Position numbers and translations under genes: made by a program
Origin: a virus
Virus record (IMG/VR): IMGVR_UViG_3300042691_005685
Span: 1 to 41,966 of that record
Reading direction: 5' to 3' (one strand)
DNA: 41,966 bases
Notes under the pieces: generated by a model
Told to the model about the DNA's origin: nothing
What the model saw: only the letters and a program-made list of their open reading frames with translations
Database searches by the model: none
In this document: one piece after another, positions 1-4,485 of the stretch
How positions within the stretch are numbered: the stretch's first letter is position 1
Layout of the letters: each line of letters opens with the position of its first letter

Positions 1-1
1 G

Positions 2-103
2 TTAGAAAGGCGTGCTAAGGTAGCCTACAACGACGATGAAAACAAGGGCGCACATGGCGATATAGAACAGGACCGCCAGCGTCAGGTTAGCTTTCTTTTC
101 CAT
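2..103 (-). CDS. Small single-span membrane protein (33 aa)
   Basis: A 33-residue reading frame from an ATG at 103 to a TAA at 2-4. It has a short basic start (MEKKANLT) followed by one hydrophobic stretch covering residues 7-28, so a one-pass inner-membrane peptide is expected. The start is supported by a promoter module at 111-138 whose -10 box ends 7 nt before the ATG, the same arrangement as in the next two leftward genes. No Shine-Dalgarno sequence is present. It is the last visible gene of a leftward series that enters from the right, and the window edge lies one base past its stop codon. I do not recognise a family. Small phage membrane peptides of this kind can be holin-like, lysis-inhibition or host-takeover proteins, but nothing here decides among these. 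Confidence 0.6.
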   Translation of the reverse strand: MEKKANLTLAVLFYIAMCALVFIVVVGYLSTPF

Positions 104-110
104 GGCTCGG

Positions 111-138
111 AGTATAGCGTTAGAGGTTTAGGATTCAA
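111..138 (-). promoter_or_regulatory. Sigma70-type promoter, leaderless arrangement, copy 1
   Basis: Read leftward: TTGAAT (138-133), 16 bp spacer, TATACT (116-111), then 7 nt to the ATG at 103. A start site 7 nt past the -10 box would coincide with the A of the ATG, so a leaderless mRNA is predicted. The -35 box overlaps the stop codon of the upstream gene at 135-137. The spacer resembles those of copies 2 and 3 (begins CCTAAA, ends with CTCT and AC). Confidence 0.65.
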
Positions 139-458
139 TCCCCAATATCGAATGCATCGAATGCTGGGTTGCTAAGATCCCACACCATCTCATCCGATTG
201 GATCGTGAGACCATCCCACATATCCTTGGGGAGCAGAGATTCTTCCCAACATTCTTGAAAGTTCTTGATGGTCTCTTCATCCGCCATCGAACCATCGGCC
301 AGGAAGATTTCCTCGATCCAAGGGTAATCGTCGTTAGGGGTGAAGCAAAGGCGGAACTTCGTCACCTTCGGCATATCGTACTTGACCCATTCCAGCAAGT
401 ATTCCTTGCGAATCGCCCATTCTTGCTGGGCCGTCAGGAACTCCGGGTTGATCTTCAT
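135..458 (-). CDS. Hypothetical acidic protein (107 aa)
   Basis: A 107-residue acidic, soluble-looking protein with many Trp and Asp/Glu residues and no signal peptide or membrane span. The start at 458 (MKINPEF) is fixed by a promoter module at 466-493 placed 7 nt upstream, which predicts a leaderless transcript. There is no Shine-Dalgarno sequence. Codon use is GC-rich (CTG, CGC, GCC), unlike the AGA- and TTA-rich structural genes further right, which suggests a different origin or expression class. It sits between two genes with the same promoter layout. I do not recognise the family. A small acidic early protein that binds a host enzyme is conceivable but unsupported. Confidence 0.7.
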   Translation of the reverse strand: MKINPEFLTAQQEWAIRKEYLLEWVKYDMPKVTKFRLCFTPNDDYPWIEEIFLADGSMADEETIKNFQECWEESLLPKDMWDGLTIQSDEMVWDLSNPAFDAFDIGD

Positions 459-465
459 GCTTCGT

Positions 466-493
466 AGTATAGGGTCAGAGTTTTAGGATTCAA
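466..493 (-). promoter_or_regulatory. Sigma70-type promoter, leaderless arrangement, copy 2
   Basis: Read leftward: TTGAAT (493-488), 16 bp spacer, TATACT (471-466), 7 nt, ATG (458-456). Both hexamers are identical to those of copy 1, and the spacer differs at only a few positions (CCTAAAACTCTGACCC). Confidence 0.65.
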
Positions 494-512
494 GCCTATT
501 TTCAGTAGGCTT
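492..512 (-). other. 7-bp inverted repeat over a stop codon
   Basis: AAGCCTA (492-498) and TAGGCTT (506-512) form a perfect 7-bp stem with a 7-nt loop. The loop contains the stop codon of the leftward gene at 502-732, and the outer end overlaps the -35 box of the next promoter. No T-run follows, so it is not a classic intrinsic terminator. It may be a weak terminator, an RNA-processing element or an operator. Confidence 0.35.
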
Positions 513-732
513 CCGAGCAACCTTCCCAGTTACCCTCTTCCCATTCCTGGGCCTCATCCTGGGCGACGATCCAATCGGCCATCGCATCGTGGAAAGATTG
601 GAGCACGAATGCAACATACTGCTCGGTGCATTCGATCCCGTGCTTAATCCACATCACACCCACGATATCGTTCTCCGTAAGATCGGGGTGATCCGCCGCG
701 ACGTTCAGGACCAACGTTTCCTTCGTGCTCAT
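502..732 (-). CDS. Hypothetical acidic protein (76 aa)
   Basis: A 76-residue protein (MSTKETLVLNVAADH...) with an acidic, Trp-rich C-terminus (QEWEEGNWEGCSEAY) and no membrane span. The frame is open up to an ATG at 798, but I choose the ATG at 732. A promoter module at 740-767, matching the two downstream copies, ends exactly 7 nt before it, and the upstream extension would be translated across that promoter. It shares GC-rich codon use with the 107-aa gene. It may form a series of small, individually promoted early genes. No family recognised. Confidence 0.65.
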   Translation of the reverse strand: MSTKETLVLNVAADHPDLTENDIVGVMWIKHGIECTEQYVAFVLQSFHDAMADWIVAQDEAQEWEEGNWEGCSEAY

Positions 733-739
733 GCGGGGG

Positions 740-767
740 AGTATAGGGTCTGAGTTTCTGGGGGCAA
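740..767 (-). promoter_or_regulatory. Sigma70-type promoter, leaderless arrangement, copy 3
   Basis: Read leftward: TTGCCC (767-762), 16 bp spacer CCAGAAACTCAGACCC, TATACT (745-740), 7 nt, ATG (732-730). It has the same -10 box and spacing as copies 1 and 2. Confidence 0.6.
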
Positions 768-864
768 CACTAAAAGCAGAAAAGTTTGGCATCGTCATAA
801 CCCCTTGTAAACACTAGACTTGGGGAGCTTGGGGCCCCCTCGAAAGTATCCAATAGGATTTTGC

Positions 865-982
865 GGGTCCCATATGGAACGATGCGTCATCTCCACCACA
901 CATCCTCAGGACCCATAGATCTACCCCACAACAAATTTAATAGGAATCTCAAAAAATCTCAACGGGTCCCATCGGGTCCCAT
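865..982. repeat. Three copies of GGGTCCCAT in a gene-free stretch
   Basis: The 9-mer GGGTCCCAT occurs at 865-873, 964-972 and 974-982; the last two are separated by a single C. A partial complementary copy (GGACCCAT) lies near 909. They fall in the gene-free interval 733-984, between the end of the leftward operon at 985 and the promoter of the 76-aa gene. No convincing reading frame or T-tailed terminator is seen in that interval. The core GGGTCCC is close to a palindrome, so protein binding or a weak hairpin is possible. Confidence 0.4.
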
Positions 983-984
983 AG

Positions 985-1233
985 TCACATATTTTGATCT
1001 AATAGTTTCAAAATATCCAACCAAGTTTCCTTAGTCTTGAAATAGACTTCCATGGTGGTAGCTCCCCCCTTATCGTTCATGAGATAGATATCCAATCCAT
1101 ATAGGTTTTCATCATCCTTATATGCATAGTATCCCTTGAAGTCTAGTTGGTTAAAAGTAAACATCACATAACCATCGACATATACTTTAATGCGACCGTT
1201 ATGTGTAGTAAACTTATAGGATCTCTTTCTCAT
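985..1233 (-). CDS. Hypothetical protein (82 aa)
   Basis: An 82-residue basic-N-terminal protein (MRKRSYKF) rich in Tyr, Lys and Asp, with an alternating pattern that suggests a small beta-sheet domain and an amphipathic C-terminal helix (TWLDILKLLDQNM). No membrane span. It is the last gene of a leftward operon starting at the promoter near 1972. Its ATG overlaps the stop codon of the 81-aa gene by 4 nt (ATGA), a standard translational coupling arrangement. No known family recognised. Confidence 0.65.
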   Translation of the reverse strand: MRKRSYKFTTHNGRIKVYVDGYVMFTFNQLDFKGYYAYKDDENLYGLDIYLMNDKGGATTMEVYFKTKETWLDILKLLDQNM

Positions 1234-1475
1234 GGTTCAAAGGAGATGCTAACGTCGTTTAGAAGATCTTTTTGATCAATCATCCACTCTCCGAAGATTT
1301 CTCTAGCTTCTCCGGTTGAAAAGGAGACTGCGATCTTATCCACACCATTTTGATATGCATATGAAGCGACCATCATGATATCATTATTTGGGGCATGAGA
1401 GAACATTTGACCAGCCTTGAGGTCATTGACCGCAATTTTAGTATCTCCCGTCTTTGCACTAATAGTAATTTTCAT
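1230..1475 (-). CDS. Hypothetical protein (81 aa)
   Basis: An 81-residue soluble protein (MKITISAKTGDTKIAVNDL...). The start at 1475 overlaps the stop of the upstream 42-aa membrane peptide by 4 nt, and its own stop overlaps the next start by 4 nt, so it is the middle of a tightly coupled leftward operon. Beta-rich with short turns and a C-terminal acidic stretch. No motif or family recognised. Confidence 0.65.
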   Translation of the reverse strand: MKITISAKTGDTKIAVNDLKAGQMFSHAPNNDIMMVASYAYQNGVDKIAVSFSTGEAREIFGEWMIDQKDLLNDVSISFEP

Positions 1476-1600
1476 TGTACGAATTCCTTCATTATCTTAT
1501 ACATCATAACTACGACTAAAGACCATAGGATGAACAGTACTACACCGTTCACTGTGGGCTTTAAGATTTTCTCGATAAACAGTTCACGATCCGAGTTCAT
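1472..1600 (-). CDS. Small single-span membrane protein (42 aa)
   Basis: A 42-codon frame (MNSDRELFIEKIL...) easily missed because of its length. Residues 17-36 form one hydrophobic helix, flanked by a charged N-terminus and a short basic tail. Its start at 1600 overlaps the end of the 126-aa gene by 17 nt, and its TGA overlaps the ATG of the 81-aa gene by 4 nt. This nested placement inside a coupled operon is the main evidence that it is real. Function unknown; a small inner-membrane phage peptide. Confidence 0.6.
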   Translation of the reverse strand: MNSDRELFIEKILKPTVNGVVLFILWSLVVVMMYKIMKEFVQ

Positions 1601-1964
1601 TTTCTAGTTCCTCTTCAATATCCTTCCAAATTGTGATTCCATCGTAGTAGACGAAGTTCATATCTGCGCTGCAAGCGGTATAATTTACTTCAATGGCTAC
1701 GATTTGATTTCCCTTGTAGTTGATTTCCTTTGGATCGAAGACATCGGTGATCCTAACAATGTATCCCATGGTTGAGATATAATCGCCCGCAGTCTTCTTT
1801 CTATCTTGGACGAGACTATTGATGGATTCAAAGATTCGGTCACAGATATACTTCTTCTTGGTGCCAGGATAATCTGCTGGCATGAAAGGGTACTTGTTCC
1901 TTTCGGCAATAAGATTAACTACCTCAAGAAGTCCCTCAAGGTCGAAGGATGCGATTCTGTTCAT
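1584..1964 (-). CDS. Hypothetical protein (126 aa)
   Basis: A 126-residue acidic, soluble protein (MNRIASFDLEGLLEVVNL...) with mixed helix and strand pattern and an acidic C-terminus. It is the first gene of the operon running leftward to 985. The start at 1964 is supported by a promoter module (TTGATC, 16 bp, TATAAC) ending 7 nt upstream, the same leaderless geometry as the three genes near the left end. The downstream 42-aa peptide starts 17 nt before this gene ends. No family recognised. Confidence 0.65.
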   Translation of the reverse strand: MNRIASFDLEGLLEVVNLIAERNKYPFMPADYPGTKKKYICDRIFESINSLVQDRKKTAGDYISTMGYIVRITDVFDPKEINYKGNQIVAIEVNYTACSADMNFVYYDGITIWKDIEEELENELGS

Positions 1965-1971
1965 AGCGTCT

Positions 1972-1999
1972 GTTATAGCTCAGACGGTCCAGGGATCAA
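1972..1999 (-). promoter_or_regulatory. Sigma70-type promoter, leaderless arrangement, copy 4
   Basis: Read leftward: TTGATC (1999-1994), 16 bp spacer starting CC, TATAAC (1977-1972), 7 nt, ATG (1964-1962). The hexamers differ slightly from copies 1-3 but the spacing is identical. The -35 box overlaps the stop codon of the zinc-ribbon gene at 1996-1998. Confidence 0.55.
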
Positions 2000-2208
2000 G
2001 GCTTTTTCTTATCTTTATCATGAGGCTCTTCTATCCAGTAGATTTTGCCTCCAAAGCTATTGTAAAGCCATTCGTCTGGGTGAGGTGGTGGCGTGTAATG
2101 GCCTTTACCTTTATCATTACAATCCAAACAGCCTTCAACTTGAGGACCCCAAACTTTTCCACACTTGGGACATTCCCAACCAACATTTTTATTAGTCTTC
2201 ATACTCAT
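1996..2208 (-). CDS. Zinc-ribbon protein (70 aa)
   Basis: A small protein with two Cys pairs, CPKC near residue 17 and CLDC near residue 31, spaced as in a zinc ribbon or rubredoxin knuckle. A Pro-rich and acidic/basic tail follows. An upstream in-frame ATG exists, but I choose the ATG at 2208 (MSMKTNKN). It overlaps the upstream gene by exactly 17 nt, as do three other leftward pairs here; the next ATG at 2202 is also possible. Zinc ribbons of this size usually bind nucleic acid or protein. The specific role is unknown. Confidence 0.6.
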   Translation of the reverse strand: MSMKTNKNVGWECPKCGKVWGPQVEGCLDCNDKGKGHYTPPPHPDEWLYNSFGGKIYWIEEPHDKDKKKP

Positions 2209-2389
2209 TAAATATATCGAACAAATCAATTATAGCCCTGTCGATCAATTCGATTCTTTCATTTAAGATTTCTAACTTTGAGTTGGGTATTTTAGTTCTA
2301 TCTATTGATTCGGCCAGAGTCGCTAAAGTCTTTATTGAGAACTCAGTGTTTCTAATATCTGAGTAGAGATCATTGTGGTTTATTTTCAT
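2192..2389 (-). CDS. Hypothetical helical protein (65 aa)
   Basis: A 65-residue, mostly helical protein (MKINHNDLYSDIRNTEF...) with regularly spaced Leu/Ile and an acidic end (DIFNEYED), consistent with a small coiled coil or helical bundle. The start overlaps the 3-prime end of the PAS-domain gene by 20 nt, and its stop overlaps the zinc-ribbon gene by 17 nt, so translation is probably coupled through the operon. No family recognised. Confidence 0.6.
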   Translation of the reverse strand: MKINHNDLYSDIRNTEFSIKTLATLAESIDRTKIPNSKLEILNERIELIDRAIIDLFDIFNEYED

Positions 2390-2930
2390 TTTTAACTTCT
2401 TCCAATACCATCCAAGTGCCTAAAAATCCTAAGTTAGTGGATTCCCTCATGATCGGAAAAGCTCTTCCTCTAACTTTTGTTGTCTCTAAGGTATATACGT
2501 TTTGAACCTTGAACTCGGTTTCAAACTTTCTGTGATCTCTTACTGATTCTGACCATTCTTTAACTACTCTGCTCATATCATCTGGGTGGATGAAGGATAC
2601 CCATCCTAGGTCTTTTAGATCTTCTAATCCGCCTCCAACTAGCCTTGCCATCGCAGTATTGACCCAAATAAACTTACCATGTTCGTCTGCTTTGAATAGT
2701 GGCTTTTGAGTTAGGTGTTGGCTAGCCTCGATAAATAATGCTAAGTTTGTTACTGAGGCTTCTATCCTATCCATCTGGTCTTTTAAAGTTGACCCGCCAT
2801 TATTTTTTGTTTCGTGCAATATTGCTTTTAACTTTCGATTTCCAAAAGCTAGCATTAAGGCCACTAGGGTTCCTACTGATGCAAGTACTTCATGCCAGGG
2901 AATTAAATGCCAAAAGTTAGTAGTCTCCAT
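2370..2930 (-). CDS. Membrane-anchored PAS-domain protein (186 aa)
   Basis: Layout: one hydrophobic helix at about residues 13-30 (EVLASVGTLVALMLAFG), a basic linker, a short helical region (about 45-70, NGGSTLKDQMDRIE), then a PAS fold at about 77-178. PAS hallmarks visible are FKADEHGKFIWVN, the W...IHPDD segment near 110-118 and the closing beta strands. No histidine-kinase, GGDEF or other output domain follows, so it would act as a sensor or dimerisation module at the membrane. The NGGSTLKD segment resembles the short motif after the membrane span of some actinophage membrane/holin-like proteins; this is a recollection, not a search result. The start is preceded by AAGGA 8 nt upstream, inside a hairpin. 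PAS domains are unusual in phages. Confidence 0.75.
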   Translation of the reverse strand: METTNFWHLIPWHEVLASVGTLVALMLAFGNRKLKAILHETKNNGGSTLKDQMDRIEASVTNLALFIEASQHLTQKPLFKADEHGKFIWVNTAMARLVGGGLEDLKDLGWVSFIHPDDMSRVVKEWSESVRDHRKFETEFKVQNVYTLETTKVRGRAFPIMRESTNLGFLGTWMVLEEVKNENKPQ

Positions 2931-2937
2931 AAATCGT

Positions 2938-2953
2938 ATCCTTCTATAAGGAT
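2938..2953 (-). promoter_or_regulatory. Hairpin enclosing the ribosome-binding site of the PAS gene
   Basis: ATCCTT (2938-2943) and AAGGAT (2948-2953) form a perfect 6-bp stem with a 4-nt loop. Read leftward, the second arm carries the AAGGA Shine-Dalgarno-like sequence, 8 nt before the ATG at 2930. Folding would hide the ribosome-binding site, so it may control translation. The stem is short and AT-rich, so its stability is modest. Confidence 0.4.
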
Positions 2954-2975
2954 ATTTAGTTTTCGGAGTCTACGT

Positions 2976-3326
2976 CTATGGGATATGTTTAATCCCATCT
3001 ACATTTCTTATTACATTATAAGCTATAGCCTTAAAAGGTTTATCGGATTGGTGGTCGTTAATTAAAATCCGCTTTCCCTGTCCGATACCCATAATAAGCA
3101 TATCGTATATAACTCCTGCTGCACTTAATTGTTCTTCCGTGAGCTTCCTGGTTGATTCTGGGCGGGCTGTAGTAAGAATAATCATATGGCCTTCACAGTG
3201 CCATTTAGCCGTATTCTCCCGCGCGCCTGGAAGAGCTTTTAATACTTTGCAATTGGTGATGTCTGCAAAGTTATCAATATGTTCGATAAGTGTGCCATCA
3301 ATATCTACAAAGTAAGTGTTTCTCAT
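2976..3326 (-). CDS. HAD-superfamily phosphatase-like protein (116 aa)
   Basis: A short HAD-fold hydrolase. Motif I is FVDIDGTL near residue 6, with nucleophile Asp8 and general acid/base Asp10. Motif II is the Thr/Ser of ILTTARPES near 49-57. A Lys (GQGKRILIND) and Asp (ND) near 85-92 fit motifs III/IV. At 116 aa it has no cap domain, so a small phosphorylated molecule, or a nucleic-acid or sugar end, is the likely class of substrate; the specific substrate cannot be read. Related small HAD proteins in T4-like phages include the phosphatase part of polynucleotide kinase, but there is no kinase domain here. Start at 3326 (MRNTYFVDIDG) as expected for motif I so near the N-terminus. Confidence 0.8.
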   Translation of the reverse strand: MRNTYFVDIDGTLIEHIDNFADITNCKVLKALPGARENTAKWHCEGHMIILTTARPESTRKLTEEQLSAAGVIYDMLIMGIGQGKRILINDHQSDKPFKAIAYNVIRNVDGIKHIP

Positions 3327-3333
3327 ATAAATA
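3326..3333 (+). promoter_or_regulatory. T4-late-type promoter box TATAAATA
   Basis: An exact TATAAATA on the plus strand, followed by CTT and an AGGAGG ribosome-binding sequence at about 3339. It lies in the 108-bp gap between two leftward genes, partly overlapping the start codon of the HAD gene. In this AT-rich sequence several chance matches are expected, so only its intergenic position and the following Shine-Dalgarno sequence support it. Confidence 0.35.
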
Positions 3334-3350
3334 CTTATAGGAGGTGCTTT

Positions 3351-3410
3351 ATGCTACTAAAACTAGATTTTGGACTGAAGGCGAATGGACCATGCGCCAA
3401 TGGGTGTTGA
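3351..3410 (+). CDS. Possible 19-aa peptide on the plus strand
   Basis: ATG at 3351 preceded by AGGAGG with 6 nt spacing, one of the best Shine-Dalgarno sequences in the window. It encodes MLLKLDFGLKANGPCANGC and then TGA. It lies in a gap between two leftward genes, downstream of a TATAAATA box. A second AGGAGG occurs at about 3423 without a good start codon after it. The peptide has no recognisable feature. The segment may instead act as antisense RNA to the HAD gene leader, or the sequence may be non-coding. Confidence 0.25.
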   Translation: MLLKLDFGLKANGPCANGC

Positions 3411-3434
3411 CTACATACCCATAGGAGGTTTGCC

Positions 3435-3761
3435 TCACTTGCCAACCATTTTATTTGCGATTGAAAGGTAAATTAGCCAGCAGACACAGCTTCCAAGTGA
3501 GCCATTAAATAGCATATCAAAAACTATTTGATAGGGCCACATCTGCTTAAGTAAAAAATACTCTGCTGGGCTCCAGACTAATAGTCCCCACATTAGTCCC
3601 ACCCAGAAGCCCATGCAGAGTATACAATTCACAAGCTTTCCAAAGAATGGTATCTTAGCAAGAGCCAATCTAACGGGCTTGAAAATCGTTGAGTATACGA
3701 CGATGTTAGCGGCTCCGAAAGTCGCTAGTGACCAGATAATAAAATTAGTTAGGTAATCCAT
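3435..3761 (-). CDS. Multi-pass membrane protein with CxxC-GFW motif (108 aa)
   Basis: Three or more hydrophobic segments (about residues 5-25, 45-65, 75-100). A Cys pair, C46 and C49, in CILCMGFWVG sits at the start of the second segment. The CxxC...FW pattern is reminiscent of the DUF1360 family of small bacterial and phage membrane proteins, but that is a recollection from motif shape. A further Cys pair (CVC) lies near 92-94. The start overlaps the end of the glycosyltransferase-like gene by 17 nt. Possible roles include a holin-like or envelope-modifying protein; nothing decides this. Confidence 0.6.
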   Translation of the reverse strand: MDYLTNFIIWSLATFGAANIVVYSTIFKPVRLALAKIPFFGKLVNCILCMGFWVGLMWGLLVWSPAEYFLLKQMWPYQIVFDMLFNGSLGSCVCWLIYLSIANKMVGK

Positions 3762-4485
3762 GTGTCTTGTTGTGAATCAAAATTATTGGTAGCTGGCTTC
3801 TATGAGTCTTTACAAACTCATCTTTAGCCTTATACCATTCCTGTCTCATCTCGCCTGGAGATTCGTGCCTAATAATTATAGGCACTGCATAGTTAGAATA
3901 ACCAAGTAAGTGTGCTTTGCTGGTCATATGTATATCGTAAAAATCCCAAGGACCAGATAAGTATGACGGTTGTTTTAGTGTTATTGCTTTTAAGATTTTA
4001 TAGGAGCAGGCTAAGAAGCAACCGTCTAAGCAAACCACTTGCCCATAAGGACCAAAATAATTTGGGGTCATGAAGACCTCATCTTGGCCTTGGAAAACGA
4101 ATCCTCTGGAGGCTCCTAAATGTCTTGCGTTCCACCAAGCTCCATTGATTTTATTTGCGTCGTAGTAGGTAGATCCTGCCACTCCTACAAATCCTACATT
4201 TGGCTTCAAGCAGATTTGTAGTAGTCTCTCAAACTCGTGATGGTTGGTCATGATCTGAATGTCATCATGGCACATCACTATAATATCATTATCCTCTAAC
4301 TTAGTCTCAATCTGAATCCAGTCTAAGTTTTGGGTATGTCCCTGATATATTGAAGGAGCATCGTAAGCTATAGCAATTCTCATATCTATATGAGATGAAG
4401 CTTTGTTTACATAATCCTTAATACTAGATAAGGATTTAGACTCTTTATTCAATCTACTACATATAGACAGGATAATTTTAGACAT
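3745..4485 (-). CDS. GT-A fold glycosyltransferase-like protein (246 aa)
   Basis: The N-terminus (MSKIILSICSRLN) starts a Rossmann-like strand. A DxD-like motif occurs in IVMCHDDIQIM near residues 69-79, followed by GFVGVAGSTYYD and a W-rich acceptor region (GAWWNARHLG). The CHDDI and GVAGS pattern fits the glycosyltransferase-2-like family Pfam PF13712, in which CHQDV-type motifs bind metal and nucleotide sugar. A role in glycosylating phage DNA, virion proteins or the host surface is possible. The frame continues upstream to 4587, but that extension would run through the terminase gene; the ATG at 4485 precedes the conserved strand and abuts the terminase ATG (CATATG). Confidence 0.75.
   Translation of the reverse strand: MSKIILSICSRLNKESKSLSSIKDYVNKASSHIDMRIAIAYDAPSIYQGHTQNLDWIQIETKLEDNDIIVMCHDDIQIMTNHHEFERLLQICLKPNVGFVGVAGSTYYDANKINGAWWNARHLGASRGFVFQGQDEVFMTPNYFGPYGQVVCLDGCFLACSYKILKAITLKQPSYLSGPWDFYDIHMTSKAHLLGYSNYAVPIIIRHESPGEMRQEWYKAKDEFVKTHRSQLPIILIHNKTHGLPN

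Noticed and set aside
198-467. 89-codon plus-strand frame
   Set aside because: It is antisense to the promoter-supported 107-aa gene and has no ribosome-binding site or family features.
733-798. N-terminal extension of the 76-aa gene to an ATG at 798
   Set aside because: It would be translated through a promoter that matches two other copies and points to the ATG at 732.
865-982. CRISPR-like or attachment-site repeats
   Set aside because: The repeats are only 9 bp with irregular spacing (90 bp and 1 bp), and there is no integrase or cas gene.
1960-2010. tRNA-like segment TATAGCTCAGACGG
   Set aside because: No acceptor stem, anticodon arm or T-loop sequence fits around it; the bases are better explained as a -10 box and spacer.
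1806-2211. Two overlapping plus-strand frames of 109 and 129 codons
   Set aside because: They cross several coupled leftward genes and their promoter, and the translated sequences are of low plausibility.
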